A stretch of 64,000 nt of DNA from Brevundimonas sp. Root1279 (GCF_001425945.1 NZ_LMEB01000004.1:482537-546536), one strand, 5' to 3'; shown: positions 51,801-59,797, numbered from the stretch's first letter. Program-made: numbers and translations. Notes: a model not told the origin generated them from the letters alone.

Positions 51801-51880
51801 GCTGCGCCGTCGGCCGAGGCCAACGACAACGCGAGGGCGAGGGCCGAGACCCCCAGACTAATCTTCGCCTTACGGATCAT
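48866..51880 (-). CDS. Oar-like TonB-dependent receptor 2 (carboxypeptidase-regulatory domain)
   Basis: The 1004-residue receptor has a signal peptide (ISLGVSALALALSLASADGAAAQ), an N-terminal regulatory beta-sandwich (TIRGSATDGAAAEAGATITA, YVLSGLRPGTYEI) and VGDVVVTSRRLAEVRT. The plug (LPQLNRNFLNFALLAPGVRV, GQDDSRGNPFPQAGIQEFRVVSQNF) precedes a barrel ending FQIGARYSF. Its extracellular loops differ from those of receptor 1, including a Cys/Gly-rich loop (CREPGFGNDGGGFGDNGGFC). The ATG overlaps the lacI stop by one base, with a GGGGAG ribosome site inside lacI. So regulator and receptor are translationally coupled. Confidence 0.92.
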   Translation of the reverse strand: MIRKAKISLGVSALALALSLASADGAAAQVATATIRGSATDGAAAEAGATITARDVGSGFVTRTTANSTGGYVLSGLRPGTYEITMRTTDGQTASEVVTIGVGQVGYVDLAVGATTAETTSEATDVGDVVVTSRRLAEVRTPEVATNVTTQQIESLPQLNRNFLNFALLAPGVRVSQNEQEQTITAGGQRAESVNAFIDGASLKSNVIAGGIAGQDDSRGNPFPQAGIQEFRVVSQNFKAEYEQASSAIITAVTKSGTNEFHGEVFGLYRDQDFVTQDIFSERRGDEQPPLEVKQYGFALGGPIIRDQLHFFGTYERKEEGRAATVTPGRQDPRFTAQFAPYIGVFATPFEEDLYFGKLSWQPAEGHLVDLSVTYRDEADVTGVGNANSFERATGLQQTTKSANLRYQFQGDSFLNEFAVDYRHYNYNPTAANFDQAGASYRIFENGYDPFGGVAIMNLGGANTRQDITDEVLTFRDDLTLNDIEFNGFHTIKMGVKYSRQDYQVIKEFGRNPQFFYDLDGVASGDADVPYRVELGNEFPTVDLSNNVWGLYIQDDWQLTDKLELNLGIRWDYEDNANNNDYVTPQSVIDGLNQWIASTDGGKPAGYAPSWFNINDYISTGRNRDPFKGAWQPRIGFSYDVFGDRSTVIFGGAGRYYDRVMFNFSFDEIAKPFDFTQNVFFSTTGGAPGVVDGSPANPFLWDPVYLTTAGLDALLEDVPAKGEAFLLKNDFEPPRTDQFNLGVRQRFGDWQSEFTLAYGKTENEFTWQYLTRCREPGFGNDGGGFGDNGGFCGPGGTNPYRGYFVSDHNKEREFTALYVKLDKPYTADEGWGLNIAYTFSESRQNGGNDNFCFDCFSVEASPVRPSANDERHRLVANGIMDLPWDMQLSGILTLGSGTPFDVFDGSGPQFFYRPYGGRPEKYSFIVPNAFAYRNLDLRLTKRFQVWNESEIELFVDAINVFNHKNYTNFDGGTGSAANPNPNFGNPSAVLFPTRQFQIGARYSF

Positions 51881-52941
51881 CACAGTTTCTCCCCTTCAAG
51901 AGACGGCTTCTGGACGTCGGTGCGTATGAGATCGGCAGCCCCCCCAGGCCGCTCAGCAGTGGATGATGGGCGCACGACCAATTCCGGCCGCACGACTTCG
52001 CAGGCGGTGTCGGCGTCGCCGTCCGCCCGAATGAGCCGGACGACGCGCTCGAGGGCGTTCCGTCCGGTCTCAGCGATCTTGATTCTCAGGGTGGTCAGGC
52101 CCGGACGCACCAGCGCCGCGAGCGGAATATCGTCGAAGCCCACGATGGCGACCTGGTCAGGCACCACCAGGCCGGCGTCCTGCAGGGCCAGCATCGCCCC
52201 GACCGCCATGTTGTCGTTGCCGGCGAAGACCGCGTCCGGCGGCTCCGGCAGGGCGGCCAGCCGAACGCCGGCGTCCTGACCCGAGGCTTGGGAGAAGGCT
52301 CCCTCGATAACCATCGTCGGCAGGCCCGCGGCCGCCATGGCCTCCATGTAGCCGGCCATCCGCGACTCGGCTTCCAGGTTGCCGGTCGGACCGGCGATAT
52401 GGGCGATGCGGCGACGGCCGGTGGCGATCAGGTGCTCGACCGCCTGCACGGCCCCGCCGTGGTTGTCGACGACGATCGAGGGCGTGCCCTCGTCCATGCC
52501 GCCGTTCATGACCAGGATGGGCAGGCGACCGACCAGCCCGGAGGCCAGGTTGACCGCATCCACGTGCGGCGACAGCACGATCAGGCCGTCGACGCGGCCG
52601 CGCATCGACCGGATGGCCGCGGAGGCCTCCTCGGCGTCGTCGTGAGAGCTCGAAACGATCAGGTGATAGCCCAGCGCTCGCGCGGCCACGTCCATGCCCC
52701 GGATCAGCTCCGAGAAGAATTCGCCGTACAGGTCCGGAAGGATGACGCCGATCGTGTGCGTCCTGCTGGTCGACAGGCTGCGCGCGCCCGAGTGGGGCAC
52801 ATACTGGAGGGCCTCGACGGCCTGCATCACCTTGGCTCGCGTGGTTTCCGTGACCGGACCTGCGCCGGTGAGCACGCGGGAGACCGAGGCGACCGAAACG
52901 TCCGCCCGCTCCGCCACGTCACGGATGGTCGCGGCCTTCAC
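51880..52941 (-). CDS. LacI-family repressor of the carbohydrate operon
   Basis: The 353-residue regulator starts at GTG 52941 with the LacI DNA-binding head (ATIRDVAERADVSVASVSRVL, hinge helix SGARSLSTSRT). The periplasmic-binding-like effector domain follows (IGVILPDLYGEFFSELIRGMD, DAVFAGNDNMAVGAMLALQDAGL, VAIVGFDDIPLAALVRPGLTT). Longer upstream frames do not match the family. It leads the operon and is coupled to receptor 2. A TGTAA-N4-TTACA operator lies 110 bases upstream, so self-repression relieved by a sugar is likely. Confidence 0.93.
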   Translation of the reverse strand: MKAATIRDVAERADVSVASVSRVLTGAGPVTETTRAKVMQAVEALQYVPHSGARSLSTSRTHTIGVILPDLYGEFFSELIRGMDVAARALGYHLIVSSSHDDAEEASAAIRSMRGRVDGLIVLSPHVDAVNLASGLVGRLPILVMNGGMDEGTPSIVVDNHGGAVQAVEHLIATGRRRIAHIAGPTGNLEAESRMAGYMEAMAAAGLPTMVIEGAFSQASGQDAGVRLAALPEPPDAVFAGNDNMAVGAMLALQDAGLVVPDQVAIVGFDDIPLAALVRPGLTTLRIKIAETGRNALERVVRLIRADGDADTACEVVRPELVVRPSSTAERPGGAADLIRTDVQKPSLEGEKL

Positions 52942-53050
52942 GCGACCGCATCCGCACAGCGGTGCTGGTTGGCTCCTGGCGCCAAAGTCGATCCTCCCTG
53001 GGCGGCTCGTGATCCCGGCCCGCTTCTCGCGAGTCCGTTCACCATTTCCG

Positions 53051-53064
53051 TGTAACCGTTTACA
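53051..53064. promoter_or_regulatory. LacI-type operator
   Basis: TGTAACCGTTTACA is a near-perfect 14-bp palindrome with the central CG-type core used by LacI-family proteins. It lies 110 bases upstream of the lacI start and is the only such site I saw in the locus. Confidence 0.75.
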
Positions 53065-53486
53065 TGACACACTCACGCTGCGCCCCGCAAGGGCCCCAGT
53101 TTGGTCACATCGACGCTGTGCCCAAAGCGCTACAGGCGGATCGCTGGAGCCTTTAACGCCTAGCCGGGGCGTGGGCTCCGGCCCCAAAATAGATGAGGCG
53201 GCGGGTGTGGCCATTTTGCATAGCTGCTTGATTTCGCTCCGACTTCCGCCTGCGCGTTCCGCGCACAGGCGGCATCTCGAGCCCGCGCCGAGGGCGCGTG
53301 ACGAAAGAACTTCGGTCGGTGTGAATTCAGGCGCTGAGCGGGCGCCGCGAAGGCGCGGACGCGTGTTTCGAGGGCAGTCTTGCCAACCTCAGGTGGAGCC
53401 GCCGGCCCAGCCGACCATCGGCTTGCAACTCAGGCGAGTGGTTTGCGCGGAGTGATTCTCTGCGAGTCGCCGGACGCTCCGCCAAC
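53065..53486. other. Intergenic region without a recognisable gene
   Basis: This 422-base stretch lies between the lacI operator and the convergent-side end of the carboxylesterase gene. I found no tRNA, no convincing coding frame and no strong hairpin with a T-tract. A short CCGCCTGCGCG/CGCGCACAGGCGG inverted repeat near 53247-53273 is the only structure. Confidence 0.5.
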
Positions 53487-55025
53487 CTACGGTCGCACGC
53501 GCTCGTAGTAGGCTTCGATCAGATCCAGCCGGCCCTTGAACGGAACGGCCTTCGCCGCCGGCCCGTCGTTGGTGAACTCGAGCAGCCGGTCCGGCTCGGC
53601 TCCAAACTCGGGCCAGGTCGGCGCTCCCTCGCCGTTCGGATCCCCCGTGACGGCGAACCGGGTCCAGTAGCCCGCCATGGCGTCCGCCGCCCGCTGGTCC
53701 ATCTCGCCCGTCGGCCAGGGCGAAGCGGTCAGATTGTCGAAGACGTACTGCCGCTCCGAGGCGTGCGTTGCCCCCGCGTGCGGTTCGGGCATGGCCGCCG
53801 AGACCACGTCGAAACGATACAGATAAGTCGGATGGCCGTTCCGCGCGTGCAGCCGCGCCAGGTGACGGGCCGGCTCGTTGAAGGCCAGGTCGCTGACCAC
53901 GTGGGCGTTGTAGCCGTCCTCGCCGCCGTAGGCCGCATGCAGCGCCGAGCGCTCGTCGGATGTCAGGGAATCGTCGATCTCGCCATAGGGACTGAGGTCG
54001 GACGGCTTCATCCACCAGAACTCGGCGCTGTTCGTCCCGATGATCAGCGGCGCCGGGGCCTCGCGCCCAGCGGCGAAGGCGGCCTCGACGTCTTCGGAGA
54101 TCAGCGCACCGTCCCGCACCAGCAGGTCGCCGCCGTAGAAGTTCGGCGCCGGTCGCAGGAAGGCGTCAGCCGGGATGTCGCGCAGCTGCGCCGCGCTCAC
54201 ATCGGCGAGGCCCCGCCCCTCCGCGAAGGCCTCTCCCCTCCCCTGCAGCGAAGCGCCGCCGTCCCGGCGAGGCGCATCCAGCGGCGTTCCCACGTCTCGG
54301 CCCAGACCCGACTGCACCACCGCCCGATGGAACAGCCCCGACGCCTTCGGCGAGATCATCAGCCGTGTAACCAAGGCGCCACCCGCGGACTCGCCGAAGA
54401 TCGTCACATTGTCGGGGTCCCCGCCGAAGGCCCCTGCGTTGTCCTTCACCCAATGCAACGCCGCGATCACATCCATCAGGCCGTAGTTCGCAGCCGGCTC
54501 CCCTGCCCCGCGCTCCGCCGCCAGCGCCGGATGGTCGAAGAACCCCAGCCGCCCAAGTCTATAGTTGATCGTCACCACCACGACGCCGCGCTTCGCCAGG
54601 TTCGTCCCGTCGTACAGCGCCGCGGTGCCCGAGCCGTTGTTCAGCCCGCCGCCGTGGATCCAGAACATCACCGGAAGCGGCCCCTCGGCTTTTTCAGGCG
54701 CCCAGACATTCAGCGTCAGGCAGTCCTCGCTCATGGGCAGGGGCCCGACGCCGTTGTCGCCGTTGGCCGGGGGCTGGATGCAGATGGCGGCGAGCCTCCC
54801 CGCGTCCCGCTCGCCGTTCCATGCCTCGGCCCGTTGCGGCGCCCGCCAGCGCAGCGGCCCCACGGGCGGCTGGGCGTAAGGCACGCCCTTGAAGCTCTTC
54901 ACTCCGTCTTCGACCCGGCCGACGAGGACGCCCTGCTCGACCGCTGCGCGCGGCGCGTCCTCGGGGGCGCGGACCGTCGGAGATGTCATCAGAAGCGCCG
55001 CCGCGAAAAGTGAAACCAGGGTCAT
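53487..55025 (-). CDS. Secreted type B carboxylesterase
   Basis: The 512-residue protein has a signal peptide (MTLVSLFAAALLMTSPTVRA) and the carboxylesterase/lipase alpha-beta hydrolase fold. The oxyanion loop is in PVMFWIHGGGLNNGS, and EDCLTLNVWAPE is the type B signature 2. The nucleophile elbow TIFGESAGGALV gives the catalytic Ser, and the late His lies in GATHASERQYVF. It cleaves carboxyl esters of unknown identity in the periplasm. It lies beyond the lacI operator on the same strand. A role in deacylating the glycan handled by the operon is possible but not shown. Confidence 0.9.
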   Translation of the reverse strand: MTLVSLFAAALLMTSPTVRAPEDAPRAAVEQGVLVGRVEDGVKSFKGVPYAQPPVGPLRWRAPQRAEAWNGERDAGRLAAICIQPPANGDNGVGPLPMSEDCLTLNVWAPEKAEGPLPVMFWIHGGGLNNGSGTAALYDGTNLAKRGVVVVTINYRLGRLGFFDHPALAAERGAGEPAANYGLMDVIAALHWVKDNAGAFGGDPDNVTIFGESAGGALVTRLMISPKASGLFHRAVVQSGLGRDVGTPLDAPRRDGGASLQGRGEAFAEGRGLADVSAAQLRDIPADAFLRPAPNFYGGDLLVRDGALISEDVEAAFAAGREAPAPLIIGTNSAEFWWMKPSDLSPYGEIDDSLTSDERSALHAAYGGEDGYNAHVVSDLAFNEPARHLARLHARNGHPTYLYRFDVVSAAMPEPHAGATHASERQYVFDNLTASPWPTGEMDQRAADAMAGYWTRFAVTGDPNGEGAPTWPEFGAEPDRLLEFTNDGPAAKAVPFKGRLDLIEAYYERVRP

Positions 55026-55148
55026 AAGGCCATGCTAGCGGCGCCGCGCCTCATCGCTCAATTGTCAAAAATCCTGCATGAGATTTCGAGGGTTGCGTGA
55101 ACCGATCAGGGTTAAGCGCATTACAAGGCGCGCAAGGCGGGGACTGGC

Positions 55149-56657
55149 TTGAAGGAATTGGCGAAATCGGGCGGCCTGACGGTCGATCTGGCGAGCGCGT
55201 TTGACGCCTCGCCCAATCCCTATGTGCTGCTCACGCCCGAGTTGACCATCGCCGGGGTCAACCAAGCCTATCTCGACGTCACCAACAGCACCCGCCACGC
55301 CATCATCGGCCAGCCCCTGTTCGCGGCCTTCGACTCCGGCCCGGGCGAAGAGGCGCCGGAGAACGTCCGCCAGGTGAGGGCTTCGCTGGAGCGAGCCCGC
55401 GACACCCGCCAGCGCGATCACCTGGCGCTGGTCCGCTTCTCGATCGCGCGCCGCGCCGACGATGGGAGTGAGACCTTCGAGGACCGCTTCTGGAGCGCCA
55501 CCCACACGCCGATGCTGAACGGCGCCGGCGAGGTCGAATTCATTCTTCAGCACACCACCGACATCACCGAGCTGCAGCGCCTGCGTGATCGGACCAGCGA
55601 GCCTGGGGGCGCCGCCGCCCTCAACCCCACCCTGAGCGGCGCCGTGCTCGGCCGCGCCGCCCAGGTGCAGGAAGCGAACCGCGCGCTCGAAACCGAACGC
55701 AACTGGCTGGCGGACATGTTCATGCAGGCGCCGGGCTTCGTGGCCGTGCTGACCGGGCCCGACCACGTGTTCCAGATGTACAACACGGCCTACGCCCAGC
55801 TGATCGGACATCGCGAGATCACCGGCAAGCCGGTTCGCGAAGCCCTGCCGGAGGTCGTCGGCCAGGGCTATTCGAACTTCCTCGACAGCGTCTACGCCAC
55901 GGGCGAGCCGCACGAGGGTCGGGCCAGCCAGGTGCAGTTGCAGCGCAAGCCGGGGGCCCCGCTTGAGACTGTCTATCTGAACTTCATCTACCAGCCGATC
56001 CGCGACGCCGAGGGCCGCGTCGTCGGCATCCTCGTCCAGGGCCACGACGTCACGGACTCCGTCACGGCGACCGAGCGCCAGAAGCTGATGATCGACGAGC
56101 TGAACCACCGGGTGAAGAACACCCTGGCGACAGTGCAGTCGATCGCCATGCAGACGGCCCGCTCGCATGCCGATCCGGCGACCTTCGCAGAAGGCTTCCA
56201 GGCTCGGCTGATGGCTCTGTCGCACACCCACGACCTGCTGACCCGCAGCCACTGGGAGGGCGCGGACCTGGGTTCGATCCTCCAGCACGAGACCGAGGCC
56301 CACGGCAGCCACCGCGTCACCGTCACCGGCCCGCCCGCGCCACTGCCCCCGGCGGCGGCCCTGTCGCTGGGCATGGTGTTCCACGAACTGGCCACCAACG
56401 CCGCCAAGTACGGAGCGCTGTCGACGCCCGAGGGCCGGATCATGGTCGACTGGGCGATCGCCAATCAGGCCAGCCCGCGCCTGCAACTGACCTGGCGCGA
56501 GGTCGGCGGCCCTCCAGCCTCTCCACCCAGCCGCCGCGGTTTCGGCAGCCGGCTGATTGAACGCAACGTCCGTCATGATCTGGCGGGCGAGGTGAAACTC
56601 AACTACTCCGGCGACGGTTTGATCGCGGAGTTCTCCATCCCGATGGACAGGGAGTAA
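55149..56657 (+). CDS. PAS-PAS HWE-family histidine kinase
   Basis: The 502-residue soluble kinase has an N-terminal PAS domain (about 14-130: FDASPNPYVLLTPELTIAGVN) and a coiled segment. A second PAS follows (about 175-310: FMQAPGFVAVLTGPDHVFQMYN). The HWE kinase core has the His box LNHRVKNTLATVQSIAMQTA, the N box VFHELATNAAKYGALS and the W-x-E of TWREVGG. HWE/HisKA_2 kinases commonly feed alphaproteobacterial stress and light pathways, including PhyR. The start is a TTG at 55149 with a weak ribosome site, so it could lie a few codons off. It is followed 6 bases later by a receiver gene. Confidence 0.9.
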   Translation: MKELAKSGGLTVDLASAFDASPNPYVLLTPELTIAGVNQAYLDVTNSTRHAIIGQPLFAAFDSGPGEEAPENVRQVRASLERARDTRQRDHLALVRFSIARRADDGSETFEDRFWSATHTPMLNGAGEVEFILQHTTDITELQRLRDRTSEPGGAAALNPTLSGAVLGRAAQVQEANRALETERNWLADMFMQAPGFVAVLTGPDHVFQMYNTAYAQLIGHREITGKPVREALPEVVGQGYSNFLDSVYATGEPHEGRASQVQLQRKPGAPLETVYLNFIYQPIRDAEGRVVGILVQGHDVTDSVTATERQKLMIDELNHRVKNTLATVQSIAMQTARSHADPATFAEGFQARLMALSHTHDLLTRSHWEGADLGSILQHETEAHGSHRVTVTGPPAPLPPAAALSLGMVFHELATNAAKYGALSTPEGRIMVDWAIANQASPRLQLTWREVGGPPASPPSRRGFGSRLIERNVRHDLAGEVKLNYSGDGLIAEFSIPMDRE

Positions 56658-56663
56658 TTTCAC

Positions 56664-57041
56664 ATGAGCCAGGCTTTCGCCGGACGTCGCGTGCTGGTCG
56701 TCGAGGATGAGTCCCTCGTCGCCATGCTGCTCGAGACCATCCTCGAGGACATGGGCTGTACGCCCGTCGGTCCCGCCTCGACCGTCGACGAAGGTCTGCA
56801 ACTGGTCGCCGAGGACGCCCCGATCGACGCCGCCCTGCTCGACGTCAACGTCGCGGGTCGTCAGATCTTCCCCGTCGCCGAGGCCCTGAAGGCCCGCGGC
56901 GTCCCCTTCATCTTTTCGACCGGTTACGGCGAAGGCGGCCTGCCCGACGAATGGCGCGGTCAACCGACCCTGCAGAAGCCCTTCACCGAAGCCGCCGTCC
57001 GGGAGGCCCTGATGAAGGCGATGGGGATCGTGAACGTGTAG
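56664..57041 (+). CDS. Single-domain response regulator (FAT GUY-like)
   Basis: The 125-residue receiver has the acidic pocket VVEDES, phosphoacceptor D60 in ALLDVNV, T86 in PFIFSTGYGE and K105 in LQKPF. The FSTGYG segment is a variant of the FAT GUY motif. That subfamily is known in Caulobacter and Sphingomonas relatives as phosphate shuttles among HWE kinases and the general stress response. There is no output domain. It is in an operon with the HWE kinase and so is its likely partner. Confidence 0.88.
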   Translation: MSQAFAGRRVLVVEDESLVAMLLETILEDMGCTPVGPASTVDEGLQLVAEDAPIDAALLDVNVAGRQIFPVAEALKARGVPFIFSTGYGEGGLPDEWRGQPTLQKPFTEAAVREALMKAMGIVNV

Positions 57042-57042
57042 G

Positions 57043-57118
57043 TTCTGGGTGCTAGGGGTCAGGTTCTAGGGAAGAGGACGTCGAACGGCGCCCCTAGAAC
57101 CTAAAACCTGGAACCCAG
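57043..57118. repeat. Imperfect inverted repeat that supplies a stop codon
   Basis: Left arm (57044-57072, TTCTGGGTGCTAGGGGTCAG then GTTCTAGGG) pairs with the right arm (57091-57118, CCCCTAGAACC...GGAACCCAG) with about five mismatches. The repeated words are GGTTCTAGG and CTGGGT. The right arm contains the TAG and the last codons of the convergent oxidoreductase gene. Confidence 0.7.
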
Positions 57119-58690
57119 CCCCTTCAAAACCGCCCGCGCCGCATTGTGCCCCGGCGCGCCGGTGACGCCGCCGCCGGGGTGCGCGCCCGATCCGCACAGA
57201 TAGAGCCCCGGAACCGGCATGCGGTGGTCCGCATGGCCGAGGACGGGGCGAGCGCTGAACAGCTGATCCATGGTCAGCCGGCCGTGGAAGATGTCGCCGC
57301 CGACCAGGCCGAAGCGCCGCTCCAGGTCCCGCGGCCCCAGCGCCAACCTCCCCAGCACGGACGCCTTGAACCCCGGCGCATGAGCGTCGACCGTCTCGAT
57401 CATCAGGTCCGCCACCGTGTCGCGGTGCTCGTCCGCCAAGGTCGGGTCGACATGTTGGCAGAACAGGCTGGCCACGTGCTGCCCGGCGGGCGCCAGGCTG
57501 TCATCCAGGGTCGAGGGGATCAGCATCTCGACGATCGGCTTTTGCGACCAGCCGTTCAACCGCGCCTCGGCGTGGGCCCGGTCCATGTAGTCCAGCGTAG
57601 GGGCGATGATGATGCCCGCCGTCAGGTGATCGCCCTGCCCCGGCAGGGCCGTGAAGTTCGGCAGTTCCGACAGCGCCAGGTTCATGCGGAAGGTGCCCGA
57701 GCCCGACTGGTAGGCGCCGATCCGCTCGCGGAAGTCGGCCGGGACAACCGCATCGTCGACCAGGGTCTCGAACAACAGCCGCGGATGCAGGTTCGACACC
57801 ACCGCCTTGGCCCGCACCACGTCGCCCGCCTCGGTCACGGCGCCGACGGCCCGGCCCTTGTCGGTCAGCACCTCGGCGACCGGCGTCTCGAGCCGCACCT
57901 CGACGCCCTGTTCGACACACGCCTTCAACATGGCCTGGGTGATCGCACCCATGCCGCCGATCGCGTGGCCCCAGGCGCCCTTCTTGCCGTTCACCTCGCC
58001 GAAGACGTGGTGCAGCAGCACATAGGCCGAGCCCGGCGTGTAGGGACTGGCGTAGTTGCCGACGACGCTGTCGAAGCCGAACAGGGCCTTGATCGGATCG
58101 CTCTCGAACCAGCCGTCCAGCCAGTCGCCCGCCGACTTGGCGAACAGGTCCAGAAGGTCGCGCCGCCCCTGCACGTCCAGGGACGCCGCCTGCCGGCCCA
58201 GCCCGCCGGCCTTCAGAAGTTCCGGCAGCATGGCGGTCCAGCCGCCGTCGACCATGTTGGGCGGCGACTTCAGGATCCAGTCGCGCAGAACGCCCGCCAC
58301 CACCTCCAGCCGCCGCTCGTATTCCGGCAGCCGCTCGGCGTCCCTGGCCGAAAACTTGGCCACCTCGGCCTGCGTCCGCCCCTCGCCGGCGATGAAGTAG
58401 CGGCCGTCGTCGAAGGGCAGGAAGTTGGCCAGCTTGCGCTCGACGACCTTCAGCCCGTGCCGGGCCAGATCCATGTCGGCGATGACCTTGGGGTTCAGCA
58501 GGCTGACCGTGTAGCTGGCGGTCGAATTGCGGAAGCCGGGATGGAACTCCTCGGTCACCGCCGCCCCGCCGATCACATGCCGCCGCTCCAGCACGGTCAC
58601 CTTCTTCCCGGCCCTGGCCAGGTAGAAGGCGCAGACGAGGCCGTTGTGGCCCCCGCCGAGGATGACGACGTCGGTGTGGGTGGTGCTCAT
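57101..58690 (-). CDS. PYROXD2/phytoene-desaturase-like FAD-dependent oxidoreductase
   Basis: The 529-residue protein has an N-terminal FAD dinucleotide-binding motif (DVVILGGGHNGLVCAFYLARAG, ERRHVIGGAAV) and a C-terminal FAD-contacting segment (LYLCGSGAHPGGGVTGAPGHNAA). The middle is like PYROXD2 and bacterial carotenoid desaturase relatives (FHPGFRNSTASYTVSLL, GAWGHAIGGMGAITQAML). No carotenoid genes are near, so the substrate is unknown. Its final residues and stop lie in an inverted repeat, so the C terminus may have been altered by that element. Start ATG 58690. Confidence 0.88.
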   Translation of the reverse strand: MSTTHTDVVILGGGHNGLVCAFYLARAGKKVTVLERRHVIGGAAVTEEFHPGFRNSTASYTVSLLNPKVIADMDLARHGLKVVERKLANFLPFDDGRYFIAGEGRTQAEVAKFSARDAERLPEYERRLEVVAGVLRDWILKSPPNMVDGGWTAMLPELLKAGGLGRQAASLDVQGRRDLLDLFAKSAGDWLDGWFESDPIKALFGFDSVVGNYASPYTPGSAYVLLHHVFGEVNGKKGAWGHAIGGMGAITQAMLKACVEQGVEVRLETPVAEVLTDKGRAVGAVTEAGDVVRAKAVVSNLHPRLLFETLVDDAVVPADFRERIGAYQSGSGTFRMNLALSELPNFTALPGQGDHLTAGIIIAPTLDYMDRAHAEARLNGWSQKPIVEMLIPSTLDDSLAPAGQHVASLFCQHVDPTLADEHRDTVADLMIETVDAHAPGFKASVLGRLALGPRDLERRFGLVGGDIFHGRLTMDQLFSARPVLGHADHRMPVPGLYLCGSGAHPGGGVTGAPGHNAARAVLKGLGSRF

Positions 58691-58748
58691 GGATCCTCCG
58701 CCGTCTCCCTCTAGCGGGTCTGCCTGCCCCCGCAAGCCGCCTGAGGCG

Positions 58749-59645
58749 TCACACCGCCACCGCCAGCGATGGATCGGCCTTCAGCCGCTCCAGGTCCCGT
58801 CCCGGCGGCTGGCCGAACAGCCGGCTGTATTCGCGGCTGAACTGCGACGGACTGTCGTAGCCGACCGTGAAGCCGATCCCGGCCACGTCGCGCCCCCGCG
58901 CCAGCAGCAGGTTGCGCGCCTCCTGCAGCCGGATCTGCTTCTGGTACTGCAGCGGGCTCATGGCGGTGACCGCCTTGAAATGCCGGTGCAGCGAGGTCTC
59001 GCTCATCCCCGCCACCTCGGCCAGCCGCTCGATCCGCATCGGCTCGGCGTAGTGCTGGCGCAGCCAGCGGATGGCGCGCCGCACCTGCTCCAGACGCCCG
59101 CCGGCCGCGCCGATCTGGCGCATCATGTCGGCCCGCTCGCCGTTCAGCAGCCGCCACATCAGCTCGCGCCGCACCATGGGACCGACCACCGCCGCCTCCT
59201 GCGGGCGGTCCAGCAGACGCACCAGCCGCACCACGGTGTCGATCAGGTCGTCGTCCATGTCGCTGACCGCCAGCGCCCGCACCGGCGGCGCCTCGTGCAG
59301 CGCGCCCTCGGCCTCGACCAGCAGTTCGGCGATCATCGCCGGATCAAGCGGCACGCCGATCGCCAGATAGGGCGCCTCGATCACCTGCCCGCTGACCGGC
59401 AGGTCGGCCGAAACGACGAGGTACTGCCCGGCCCGGTAGGGGTGGGTCTCGGCGCCCAGGGTGGTGTTCTTGGCGCCCTCCAGGATCACGCACAGCATCG
59501 GCTCATAGACCAGCTGCTGCGCCTCGGTGACCGCCGTGCTGGCGATGATTTGCAGGCCCGGCAGCAGCAGAGGCCCGGCCCCCTCCAGCGCGCCGGCGTC
59601 CAGATGGCTCCGCACCATGGCGGCGAGTTCGTGCAATCGGCTCAT
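58749..59645 (-). CDS. AraC-family transcriptional regulator with AraC_N domain
   Basis: The 298-residue protein has an AraC_N cupin-like sensor domain (about 30-185: YEPMLCVILEGAKNTTLG, GQYLVVSADLPVSGQVIEA). The C-terminal double helix-turn-helix follows (IERLAEVAGMSETSLHRHFKAVTAMSPLQYQKQIRLQEAR, GYDSPSQFSREYSRLFGQPPGRD). ATG 59645 is preferred over the in-frame TTG 59657. It is divergent from an SDR gene and probably activates it, through GTGCAAG-containing repeats in the 152-base gap. The inducer is unknown. Confidence 0.92.
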   Translation of the reverse strand: MSRLHELAAMVRSHLDAGALEGAGPLLLPGLQIIASTAVTEAQQLVYEPMLCVILEGAKNTTLGAETHPYRAGQYLVVSADLPVSGQVIEAPYLAIGVPLDPAMIAELLVEAEGALHEAPPVRALAVSDMDDDLIDTVVRLVRLLDRPQEAAVVGPMVRRELMWRLLNGERADMMRQIGAAGGRLEQVRRAIRWLRQHYAEPMRIERLAEVAGMSETSLHRHFKAVTAMSPLQYQKQIRLQEARNLLLARGRDVAGIGFTVGYDSPSQFSREYSRLFGQPPGRDLERLKADPSLAVAV

Positions 59646-59797
59646 GACGCCACTCAAGCCCTACAGGCCCCGCGGTGCAAGCCCGGCAGGCCCCGCGCGT
59701 CAGGCTTGGCAGGATCGTGCAAGAGACTGGCGCCATCCGACTACGGCCGCGCCCGCCCCACGGCCCATAACGAGGCTCCCAACCAAGGAGCCCTCCC

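Noticed and set aside
53065..53486. Small RNA or hidden gene in the gap upstream of lacI
   Set aside because: No frame with a ribosome site, no terminator hairpin with a T-tract and no recognised RNA motif was seen.
55110..55140. EcfG-like TGAAC-N16-CATT before the HWE kinase
   Set aside because: Two mismatches to the consensus; not enough to support a promoter call.
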